Below, one piece after another: positions 54,499 through 61,758 of a stretch of DNA of 64,000 nucleotides (position 1 is its first letter; the number at the start of each line of letters is the position of its first letter). The stretch lies in assembly GCF_040610475.1 (NCBI RefSeq), contig NZ_JBEXMJ010000011.1, forward strand, positions 213,533 through 277,532. Reading direction: 5' to 3'. Made by a program: the position numbers and the translations under genes. The DNA is from Actinopolymorpha sp. NPDC004070 (GTDB lineage Bacteria; Actinomycetota; Actinomycetes; Propionibacteriales; Actinopolymorphaceae). Under the pieces are notes generated by a model. That model was not told where the DNA came from and searched no databases. It saw only the letters and a list, made by a program, of their open reading frames with translations.

Positions 54499-55938
54499 TC
54501 AGCCGGGCAGGTCGTCGAACGCGGCGACGGGCGAGGGCCGCGGAAGAATCGCACCGACGTCGCTCAGCCACTCGTCCAGCAGCCGGGACAGCCGGTCCAC
54601 GACGTCCGGCTCGTCCGCGGCGCGGTCGAACGACTCCGAGATGTCCTCGACGAGGTGATACAGCTCGGTCCGGTCGTCCTCGAAGAACCGCACCAGCTTC
54701 CACTCCTCTGCCCGCACAGACGCCGCCGGCGTACCGCCCTGGTTGCTGTAGTGAGGGTAGTGCCAGTAGATCGGCCCACGCCGGAACGGCTCCGCGCGCA
54801 GCACCGGCCCGAGGTCCACGCCGTCGACGTGCTGGCCGTCCGGGACGGGCAGCCCGGCCGCCGCGAGGATCGTCGGGTAGAGGTCGGGTGTCGTCACCGG
54901 CTCGTCGACCACGCGCCCACCGGACCCGCCGGCTCCATCCCAGCCGCCGCCGGGCCAGGACACGATCAGTGGGGTGCGTACGCCACCCTCGTAGTTCCAC
55001 CCCTTGCCCTCTGTCAACGGCGCGTTGCACGTCGGTGAGCCTTCCGACGTTGCCAACCCGCCGTTGTCGGACGCGAACACCACCACGGTGTCGTCCGTCT
55101 GGCCCGTGCGCTCCAACGCGTCGAGCAGCCGGCCGACGTTGGTGTCGAGACTCTCGATCATCGCGGCGTACGCGGGATCGGACTGGACCACCCGCCGGCG
55201 TACGCGGTGATGGCGCAGATGCCAGACCGGGTAGGGCTCACCGTCGGCGAACGCCTCCTGCCGTTCCAGGCCGAGGTCGTGCGCCTTCCGTTCGTACTTC
55301 GCCACCAGGTCCGGCGGCGCCTGGATCGGCGTGTGCACGGCGTTGTGCCACAGGTTCAGGAAGAACGGCCGGTCCCGTGGATGCTCCTCCACCAGGCGGA
55401 TCGCCTCGTCGGTCAGCCGGTCGGTGAGGTACTCACCAGGCGGCCCGTCCTCCAGGGTGGGACAGCCGTACGGACTGAAGTACGTCGGCGGATGCCCCCA
55501 GTCACAGCCGCCGAGGTTGACGTCGAAGCCGTGCCGAAGCGGCCAGGTGGAGCGTTCGCCGAGGTGCCACTTCCCGACGTGCCAGGTCCGGTAGCCGCCC
55601 GACCGCAGCGCGCGGGCGAGCGAGATCTCCTGCAGGGGAAGGCAGGACAGCATCGGCACGTCCTGCAGCTTGCCGACCGCGTGACCGCCGATGTACTGCG
55701 TCACCCCGACCCGCGCGGGGTACTTCCCGGTGAGCAGGCTCGCCCGGGTCGGTGAGCAGACCGGCGCGCTGGCGTACGCCGAATCGAACCTCACTCCGCG
55801 CGTGGCCAACGCGTCCAGCACCGGAGTCTCGTAGAACGTGCTGCCGTAGCAGGAAAGGTCCCGCCCACCCAGGTCGTCGACCAGGATGAGGACGACGTTC
55901 GGCGCGGTCTTCCGGGCAACGTCCGGGGCGGCGCTCAT
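54499..55938 (-). CDS. type I sulfatase
   Basis: A 479-residue alkaline-phosphatase-superfamily sulfatase. The formylglycine signature is APVCSPTRASLLTGKYP with Cys61, preceded by the metal-binding Asp21-Asp22 (LILVDDLGG). Later metal and sulfate ligands are in FASDNGG and the HxPxxxP-like HTPIQAPP. No signal peptide, so it acts in the cytoplasm, consistent with an imported sulfated substrate. The ATG overlaps the upstream transporter stop by four bases (ATGA). The Cys must be oxidised by a formylglycine-generating enzyme encoded elsewhere. Confidence 0.93.
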   Translation of the reverse strand: MSAAPDVARKTAPNVVLILVDDLGGRDLSCYGSTFYETPVLDALATRGVRFDSAYASAPVCSPTRASLLTGKYPARVGVTQYIGGHAVGKLQDVPMLSCLPLQEISLARALRSGGYRTWHVGKWHLGERSTWPLRHGFDVNLGGCDWGHPPTYFSPYGCPTLEDGPPGEYLTDRLTDEAIRLVEEHPRDRPFFLNLWHNAVHTPIQAPPDLVAKYERKAHDLGLERQEAFADGEPYPVWHLRHHRVRRRVVQSDPAYAAMIESLDTNVGRLLDALERTGQTDDTVVVFASDNGGLATSEGSPTCNAPLTEGKGWNYEGGVRTPLIVSWPGGGWDGAGGSGGRVVDEPVTTPDLYPTILAAAGLPVPDGQHVDGVDLGPVLRAEPFRRGPIYWHYPHYSNQGGTPAASVRAEEWKLVRFFEDDRTELYHLVEDISESFDRAADEPDVVDRLSRLLDEWLSDVGAILPRPSPVAAFDDLPG

Positions 55939-57224
55939 CGGGCCGCCATGCGCTCGTCCTGGATCTCTTCGAGCGTCTTTCCGGCCGTCCGCGGCATGAA
56001 CACCAGCCCGATCACGCCACTGGCGACCAGCAGGAGCAGCAGGATCAGCGCGAGTGTGCGGAACCCGGTCGCCGCGAGCACCGGCACCAGGAAACTCCAG
56101 CCGCCGATGAGGATCCGCACCACGCCGTACAGCAACGCCTGCGAGCTCGCCCTGATCTGCGTGGGGAACAGCTCGGTGGACCACACCCGGAAGAACGGCC
56201 CCTGGCCGAACCCGCTGCCCAGGTTGTTCACCACGAGGTAGACGACGGCGACCGTGACTCCGAGCGGGAACGTGAAGAGCACACCGTACGCGATCGCCTG
56301 CAGCGCCGCGCCGATCCCGAACAGCAACCGACGGTGCCGGGTGTCGCTGAGCGGCATGAACACCACCGACGTGGTGATCGACACGATCAGGAACCCCATC
56401 GCCTGCAGGGCGACGCTGGTTCCCTGGCCGGCGCCGCCGACGGTGCGCAGGATGTACGGGAAGAAGAACCCGGCCGTCCCCGCGACGAGGTTCCACGGCA
56501 GGAACATCGCGAACACAAACGCGAACGCCCGCAGGTTGGCCCGGGTGGTGAAGTCCCGCAGCCGCATGCTCGCCTGCCGGCCGGCGTTGCGCCAGCGTTC
56601 GGACTCGACCATCCCGCGGCGGAAGAACCATGTCACCAGCGCCACGACGAGCAGGTGGGCGAAGACGATGCGGATTCCCAGCACACCAAGGGGTGCGAGA
56701 GCCCACGCGAGCGCCAGCGTCAGCACGGGTCCGAGCGACCAGAAGACGTTGGTGAGGCCGAGCAGCTTGCCGCGCGCCCGCGCCGGGGAGAACTCCGCGA
56801 TCAGCGTCCACGACGTGGGGATGTCCGCGCCGACCGCCAGCCCGACGATGACGAAGCCGACCAGCAGTCCGGGCAGGCCGGGCGAGAAGATGATGAACAG
56901 CGTTCCGAACGCGTACACCAGAAGGTCCCACTGGTAGACCCGCTTGCGGCCCACCCGGTCACCCAGCCAGCCACCGATCAGGCAACCGACGCCGGCCGAG
57001 ATCGCGTTCGAGCTGAACGCCGCGATCAGCCCAACTGCGCCGCTGCTCAGGTGGTACGCACTCGCCCACAGGGCAAGGCCGGCCGAGCCCGCCACGATCG
57101 AGCCGGCGTCGATGTAGTCGGCCATCGACGCGAGCACCGCCCAGCGCCAGTGTCTGCGGTCCAGAGTCCGGTCGTCCTGCACGCGCGGCTCGCGGGTAGC
57201 ACTCACGGCGACCATCGTTCTCAC
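55935..57224 (-). CDS. MFS transporter coupled to sulfatase
   Basis: A 429-residue, 12-helix MFS protein of the sugar/aromatic acid porter group: WLGDRVGRKRVYQWD after helix 2, and AEFSPARARGKLLGL after helix 4. A GTG start with GGAG five bases before it is chosen; an ATG lies three codons inside. Its stop overlaps the sulfatase start, so it probably imports the sulfatase substrate, perhaps a sulfated sugar or aromatic. Confidence 0.9.
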   Translation of the reverse strand: MRTMVAVSATREPRVQDDRTLDRRHWRWAVLASMADYIDAGSIVAGSAGLALWASAYHLSSGAVGLIAAFSSNAISAGVGCLIGGWLGDRVGRKRVYQWDLLVYAFGTLFIIFSPGLPGLLVGFVIVGLAVGADIPTSWTLIAEFSPARARGKLLGLTNVFWSLGPVLTLALAWALAPLGVLGIRIVFAHLLVVALVTWFFRRGMVESERWRNAGRQASMRLRDFTTRANLRAFAFVFAMFLPWNLVAGTAGFFFPYILRTVGGAGQGTSVALQAMGFLIVSITTSVVFMPLSDTRHRRLLFGIGAALQAIAYGVLFTFPLGVTVAVVYLVVNNLGSGFGQGPFFRVWSTELFPTQIRASSQALLYGVVRILIGGWSFLVPVLAATGFRTLALILLLLLVASGVIGLVFMPRTAGKTLEEIQDERMAAR

Positions 57225-57255
57225 CGTGCTCCGGGAGGAGCAAGGCCACGCGACC

Positions 57256-57285
57256 GGTCTGGCTGGAACCGGTCTGGCTGGAACC
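57256..57285. repeat. two 15-bp tandem repeats
   Basis: Two exact copies of GGTCTGGCTGGAACC in the 93-base gap between the monooxygenase stop and the MFS start. No function is apparent. Confidence 0.85.
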
Positions 57286-57317
57286 GGCCTTGGCCACCCC
57301 GGGCCAGGCGGTCGGCG

Positions 57318-58526
57318 TCAACCCACGCTTGCGAACGCGTACTCGGGCAGCTCGATGTCGGCAGCCTTGGCGAACTGCCGGGCGATCACCGGCCGCATCG
57401 GCCAGCGCGTCATCCACCGCATGGACAGCCCACGCGCCCAGATCGCCGGCCTGCTCATCGGCGCGTACCCCGACACCCCGCCCGGCGGGAGTTCCTGCGC
57501 GCTGGTGACGTAGGGCCGGATGAGGTCCTCGTAGCGGGCGAACGCGGCCACGTGGTCGCCGTCGGCGGCGGCGAGCTCGCCGGCCAGCACGTACGCACCG
57601 ACCAGGGCGACGCTCGTCCCCAGACCGGTGAGCGGCGTCGGGCAGTAGCCGGCGTCACCGAGCAGCACGACCCGCCCGCGCGACCAGCGGTCGAGGTGCA
57701 CCTGCCCGACCGAGTCGAACGCGAAGTCGGTGCAGGCACGCATCCCGGCGAGCAGCCGCGGCGCCGGCCAGCCCACGCGTGCGAACCGCGCCGCGATCAC
57801 GTCCTGCTGCCCGCGCACGTCCCGCCGGTCGTACGACAACGGCTCGGAGCGGAAGCTCAGCCCGGCCTTCACCTCACCGGGCAGGCGACCCGGCCGGGCG
57901 GACGTAACCAGGCCGCCGGGCGCGTTGTGCATGAGATACCAGCCGTCCAGGTCGAGGTCCTCGGTGCTGGTGAACCACGCGGTGTAGCAGCCCAGCGGGC
58001 GGACGTACTTCTCCTCCGGGCCGAACGCCAGCGCCCGGACGGTCGAGTGCAGCCCGTCGGCGCCCACCACCAGGTCGAACCTGCGGGGAGCGGCGCGTTC
58101 GAACGTCACCAGCACACCGTCGTCGTCCTCACGCAGGTCGGTGATGGTGTCGTCGAAGAGGTACTCGGTGTCGGGCAGCGTCGCGTCGTACAGAAGCTCA
58201 CAGAGGTCACCACGAAGGATCTCGATCTCGGAGATGATGCCCTCGCCACCGAAGGCGTCCCCCGGCACCCGCGCGGTGATCCGGCCGCGCCGGTCGACGA
58301 GGGCGAGCCCGCGCTGGTGCAGGCCGAGGGCCCGGGCCCGCTCCATCAGTCCCATTCGGCTGATCACGGTGCGCCCGGCGCCGCGCAGGTCGACCGCCTG
58401 GCCGCCGGGGCGGGGTGCCGGCGCGCGCTCGACGACGGTGGGGCTGTAGCCGGCTCTGCGTAGCCAGTACGCGGCGGCGGGACCGGCGATGCCGGCACCG
58501 GACACGAGGACGGTTCTGTTCGACAT
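57318..58526 (-). CDS. FAD-dependent aromatic-type monooxygenase (group A)
   Basis: A 402-residue flavoprotein of the PHBH fold: dinucleotide-binding SGAGIAGPAAAYWL at residues 8-21, the DG motif LVVGADGLHSTVR near 160, and the GD motif VVLLGDAGYCPTPLTGLG near 285. It hydroxylates a small aromatic or tetracycline-like molecule using NAD(P)H. It is divergent from the GntR-TetR regulator and is its likely target. An ATG at 58526 is used. Confidence 0.9.
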   Translation of the reverse strand: MSNRTVLVSGAGIAGPAAAYWLRRAGYSPTVVERAPAPRPGGQAVDLRGAGRTVISRMGLMERARALGLHQRGLALVDRRGRITARVPGDAFGGEGIISEIEILRGDLCELLYDATLPDTEYLFDDTITDLREDDDGVLVTFERAAPRRFDLVVGADGLHSTVRALAFGPEEKYVRPLGCYTAWFTSTEDLDLDGWYLMHNAPGGLVTSARPGRLPGEVKAGLSFRSEPLSYDRRDVRGQQDVIAARFARVGWPAPRLLAGMRACTDFAFDSVGQVHLDRWSRGRVVLLGDAGYCPTPLTGLGTSVALVGAYVLAGELAAADGDHVAAFARYEDLIRPYVTSAQELPPGGVSGYAPMSRPAIWARGLSMRWMTRWPMRPVIARQFAKAADIELPEYAFASVG

Positions 58527-58590
58527 GCCGGTGACTGTACGGTGTACGCACAGCAAGCCGCAAGCGTTATTTACAACGGATCTCACGTCG

Positions 58591-58606
58591 CCGTACTAGT
58601 GCACTG
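58591..58606. promoter_or_regulatory. operator site A for the GntR-TetR regulator
   Basis: CCGTACTAGTGCACTG. Contains the palindromes ACTAGT and AGTGCACT. It is the exact inverted copy of site B, 90 bases away, and lies in the divergent promoter region of the flavin monooxygenase. Confidence 0.7.
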
Positions 58607-58680
58607 CTCGTCTGCGGCCGACCGGAACGACACGGACCGGCGGCCGGCAGGCGCCGGAACGCTAGGCTGCACAGAGAGGT

Positions 58681-58696
58681 CAGTGCACTAGTACGG
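58681..58696. promoter_or_regulatory. operator site B for the GntR-TetR regulator
   Basis: CAGTGCACTAGTACGG, the perfect reverse complement of site A. It lies 40 bases before the regulator start codon, near a TAGGCT -10-like element at about 58662, a position suited to autorepression. Confidence 0.7.
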
Positions 58697-58735
58697 CCCC
58701 TGGCGGAGGGCTCCACAGAAGGGGAGGACTCGCGA

Positions 58736-59743
58736 ATGACGGCCTCTTCGACGTCGTCGCGGTACCGCGAGGTCGTCGCCGCGCTCCGACGTCGCATCGA
58801 GGCGGGCGAGCTGGCGCCGGGCGAGCGGGTTCCCTCGACCCGGGAGATCACCCGCGAGTGGGGCGTGGCGATGGCGACCGCGACCAAGGCGCTCACCGAA
58901 CTCCGCCACCTCGGCCTGGTGCGAGCGGTGCCCGGTGTCGGCACCGTCGTCGCCGAGCGCGGACGGGCGAGCAGTCGGACGACGACCACGCCGGCCCGAG
59001 GCACCCCCGACGACCGGGCCGGCGCCAGCCGATCCCCCGCGGCCACCGACCGGACACTCACCACCGAACGCGTCGTCGAGGCGGCGATCGCCGTCGCGGA
59101 CGCCGAGGGAGTTTCGGCCGTCTCCATGCGCCGGGTGGCCGTCGACCTCGGCGTCGCCACGATGTCGCTGTACCGGCACGTGCGCGACAAGGACGACCTG
59201 CTGCTGCGGATGATGGACGCGGTGATGGCGGCCTCCCCGCTGCCCGCCGAGCCGCCGCCCGGCTGGCGGGCGCGGCTCGACCTGGTCGCCCGGACGCTGT
59301 GGACGATATTCCGCCGGCACCCCTGGCTCGCGCCCACCATGTCGATCACCCGCCCGCAGGCGACCCCGCACGCCCTGCCGTACACCGAGTGGGTGCTTGC
59401 CGGGCTGGCCGCCGAGGGTCTCGACCTGCAGGACGCCTTCACCATTCACCTCACGCTGTTCAACTACGTGCGCGGCACGGCGGTCAACCTGGAGAGCGAG
59501 GCCGAGGCCGAGGCGGCCAGCGGGCTGACCAACGAGGAGTGGATGGAAGCCCAGCAGCCGGCCATCGACCGGATCGTCGCCGAGCAGCGGCTGGTGACGT
59601 TCGCCCGGCTCACCGAGGAGGGGTTCGACTTCGACCTGGACGCGCTGTTCGAGTTCGGCCTGCAGCGCCTCCTCGACGGCTGCACCGACCTGGTGGAGAC
59701 CGCGCGCAGGCGCCGCCGCCCCCGGCGGCCGGCGACACCGTGA
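58736..59743 (+). CDS. GntR-TetR fusion transcriptional regulator
   Basis: A 335-residue regulator with two DNA-binding units. Residues about 8-78 are a GntR winged helix (ELAPGERVPSTREITREWGV, then VPGVGTVVAE). After a 30-residue linker, residues about 105-155 are a TetR helix-turn-helix (GVSAVSMRRVAVDLGV, TMSLYRHVRDKDDLL), followed by the TetR_C ligand domain. The ATG has GGGAGGAC upstream. Divergent from the flavin monooxygenase, with two matching operator-like sites between. Confidence 0.9.
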   Translation: MTASSTSSRYREVVAALRRRIEAGELAPGERVPSTREITREWGVAMATATKALTELRHLGLVRAVPGVGTVVAERGRASSRTTTTPARGTPDDRAGASRSPAATDRTLTTERVVEAAIAVADAEGVSAVSMRRVAVDLGVATMSLYRHVRDKDDLLLRMMDAVMAASPLPAEPPPGWRARLDLVARTLWTIFRRHPWLAPTMSITRPQATPHALPYTEWVLAGLAAEGLDLQDAFTIHLTLFNYVRGTAVNLESEAEAEAASGLTNEEWMEAQQPAIDRIVAEQRLVTFARLTEEGFDFDLDALFEFGLQRLLDGCTDLVETARRRRRPRRPATP

Positions 59744-59787
59744 CCGTCCACCTGCTGGAGCGGATCAGCGACTGAGCTCGGCTCCGA

Positions 59788-61410
59788 TCAGTCCTCCTGG
59801 ACGCCGGGCCGGCGGTCCTCGACCACCCACGTCGCGCGGGTGCTGATCGGCGCGCCCGGCCGGGTGACGTACGGCAGTACCCGGAAGTCCGTGCGCCACC
59901 GGTGCCTGTCCACGTGCACCCGGACGTAGCCGCGCCGGGCGTTGTAGAACCTCAGGTCCGGGTTCGAGGCGAGCATCAGACGCCCCCGCCCGTCGACCTC
60001 CACGCCGTCCCCGCGAGTGGTGACGGACGTGCCCACGAACTCGCTGCCCACCGTCGGCGAGTCGGGGTCGGCGTAGTCGCGCCTGAGGTCCATGGCCTGG
60101 TTGCGGTGCCGGTCGCCGGTGATCACCACGAGGTTCCGTACGCCGAGGTCCTGCGCGGCGGCGAGCACGCGGTTGCGGTCGGCGACGTAGCCGTCCCATG
60201 CGTCCACCGACACCTTCGTGGCCGGGCCTGGGTCGAGGTCGCCCTGCCCCATCGGGACCTGGTTGCCGAGCACCTGCCACCGGGCCGGCGAGGACGCGAG
60301 GCCGGACAGCAGCCACGCGCGCTGCCGGGCACCGAGGATGGTCCGGCCGGCGGCGAACCGCTCGGTGCAGGTGACCGACCGGCCGCCGCCGCAGGGCTGG
60401 TCGTCGCGGAACTGCCGGGTGTCCAGCATGGTGAGGTCGACGAGCCGCCCGTACGACAACCGCCGGTGCAGGCGCATCGCCGGGCCCGACGGCAGCTGGG
60501 CGTGCCGCATCGGCTGGTTCTCGTACATCGCCTGGAACGCCGCCGCCCGCCGCCTCCGGAACTCCGCCGGATCGCGGTTCGGCACCGGCGTCTGCCCGGG
60601 GTGGTCGCCGGCCCAGTCGTCCTCCACCTCGTGGTCGTCCAGCGTCACGATCCACGGGAAGCGGGCGTGCGCGGCCTGCAACGGCGCCTCCGTCTTGTAG
60701 AGCGCGTACTGCAGCCGGTAGCCGGGCAGGTCGAAGACCTCGGTGCGCAGCGAGGACTCCTTGATCACGCCGCGCCGGTCGCGGTCGGGCACGTGCTCGT
60801 AGATGTAGTCGCCCAGATGGACCACCAGGTCGAGGTCCTCCCGCGCCAGGTGGTCGTACGCGGTGAAGAAGCCGTCCTGCCACGTCTGGCAGGAGGCGAA
60901 CGCGAAGGCGAGGTCCCGCGGCGAGGAGGAGGCGAGCGGCGTCGTCCTCGTCCGCCCGACCGGGGAGAGCGTCCTGCCGACGCGGAAGCGGTAGTAGTAC
61001 ACCCGGTCCGGTTCCAGGCCGACGATCTCCGGATGCACCGAATGGCCGAGTTCGGGGGTGGCGACCACCCGGCCCCGGCGGACGACGCGGCGAAACCGGT
61101 CGTCGGCGGCCACCTCGTACTCCACCCGCACGGGTATCGGCGGCATCCCGCCACTGCCGTCGCCGGCCAGCGGCTCCGGCGCCAGCCTGGTCCACAGCAC
61201 CACCCCGTCCGGGGCCGGGTCACCGGAGGCGACGCCGAGGGTGAACGGGTCGGCACCCCCGAGCGGGACCGACGACACGGAGTTCTCGACCAGCATCCCG
61301 GTGCCCAGCAGCATCGCGGCCGCACCTCCGCCGCCGAACCCCAGGAACCGCCGCCGGGACAGCTGCCACCGTGAGGGGTTCACTGTGCGCGCGTGCGTGG
61401 ACCAACTCAC
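59788..61410 (-). CDS. Tat-exported alkaline phosphatase, PhoD family
   Basis: A 540-residue secreted phosphodiesterase/phosphatase. It has a Tat signal (SRRRFLGFGGGGAAAMLL), the N-terminal beta domain (FTLGVASGDPAPDGVVLWTR) and the metallophosphatase core: HLGDYIYEH, TLDDHEVEDDW and VITGDRHRNQ. PhoD enzymes use Ca and Fe and release phosphate from esters outside the cell. The GTG at 61410 puts the twin arginines near residue 19; 61383 is an alternative. Convergent with the GntR-TetR gene. Confidence 0.9.
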   Translation of the reverse strand: MSWSTHARTVNPSRWQLSRRRFLGFGGGGAAAMLLGTGMLVENSVSSVPLGGADPFTLGVASGDPAPDGVVLWTRLAPEPLAGDGSGGMPPIPVRVEYEVAADDRFRRVVRRGRVVATPELGHSVHPEIVGLEPDRVYYYRFRVGRTLSPVGRTRTTPLASSSPRDLAFAFASCQTWQDGFFTAYDHLAREDLDLVVHLGDYIYEHVPDRDRRGVIKESSLRTEVFDLPGYRLQYALYKTEAPLQAAHARFPWIVTLDDHEVEDDWAGDHPGQTPVPNRDPAEFRRRRAAAFQAMYENQPMRHAQLPSGPAMRLHRRLSYGRLVDLTMLDTRQFRDDQPCGGGRSVTCTERFAAGRTILGARQRAWLLSGLASSPARWQVLGNQVPMGQGDLDPGPATKVSVDAWDGYVADRNRVLAAAQDLGVRNLVVITGDRHRNQAMDLRRDYADPDSPTVGSEFVGTSVTTRGDGVEVDGRGRLMLASNPDLRFYNARRGYVRVHVDRHRWRTDFRVLPYVTRPGAPISTRATWVVEDRRPGVQED

Positions 61411-61598
61411 CCTGATGCCTGACCGAAGTGCCTGACCGATGCCCGAACGGAAGTACGCCGCGCCCGACAGAACGCCGCGCCCGGCTGACGGGAGCAACCG
61501 GACGCGGCCGCAGCAGGCGGACGGAGCTGAAGGTGCCCGACACAGTGCGAGCTACCCGTCGGCCGGCCCCGAATAACCGCTGGCGGACCGGTAACCGC

Positions 61599-61616
61599 CC
61601 TGGTAGCGTCACCAGG
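61599..61616. promoter_or_regulatory. inverted repeat upstream of the HelR-like gene
   Basis: CCTGGT, six bases, ACCAGG, about 145 bases before the ATG. The spacer includes TAGCGT, a common actinomycete -10 form, so a dimeric regulator bound here could block a promoter. Confidence 0.45.
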
Positions 61617-61706
61617 CTTCCTGGGTGGCTCTCGAGTAATCCTCGAAGGATCGAATCGAACCGGACCTCTGCTCCGGGGCGGGACCCTCGTCGATGGCCG
61701 CCGATC

Positions 61707-61740
61707 TCTTCGTCCTCACGACCTCTTCGTCCTCACGACC
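61707..61740. repeat. 17-bp tandem duplication
   Basis: Two exact tandem copies of TCTTCGTCCTCACGACC in the 5' leader of the HelR-like gene, ending 18 bases before the start codon. Confidence 0.95.
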
Positions 61741-61758
61741 AGAGGAGCCCAGGCCCTG

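Larger units (their letters stand above)
61411..61758. other. divergent promoter region of PhoD and HelR-like genes
   Basis: A 348-base gap between divergent genes. It holds an inverted repeat at 61599-61616 and a 17-base tandem duplication at 61707-61740, listed separately. An open frame extends the PhoD gene to 61497 but lacks a signal peptide there. Confidence 0.6.

Noticed and set aside
58591..58696. A 106-base miniature transposable element with 16-bp inverted ends
   Set aside because: No target-site duplication is visible at the ends, and the location in a divergent regulator-target promoter fits operators better; cannot be excluded without other copies.
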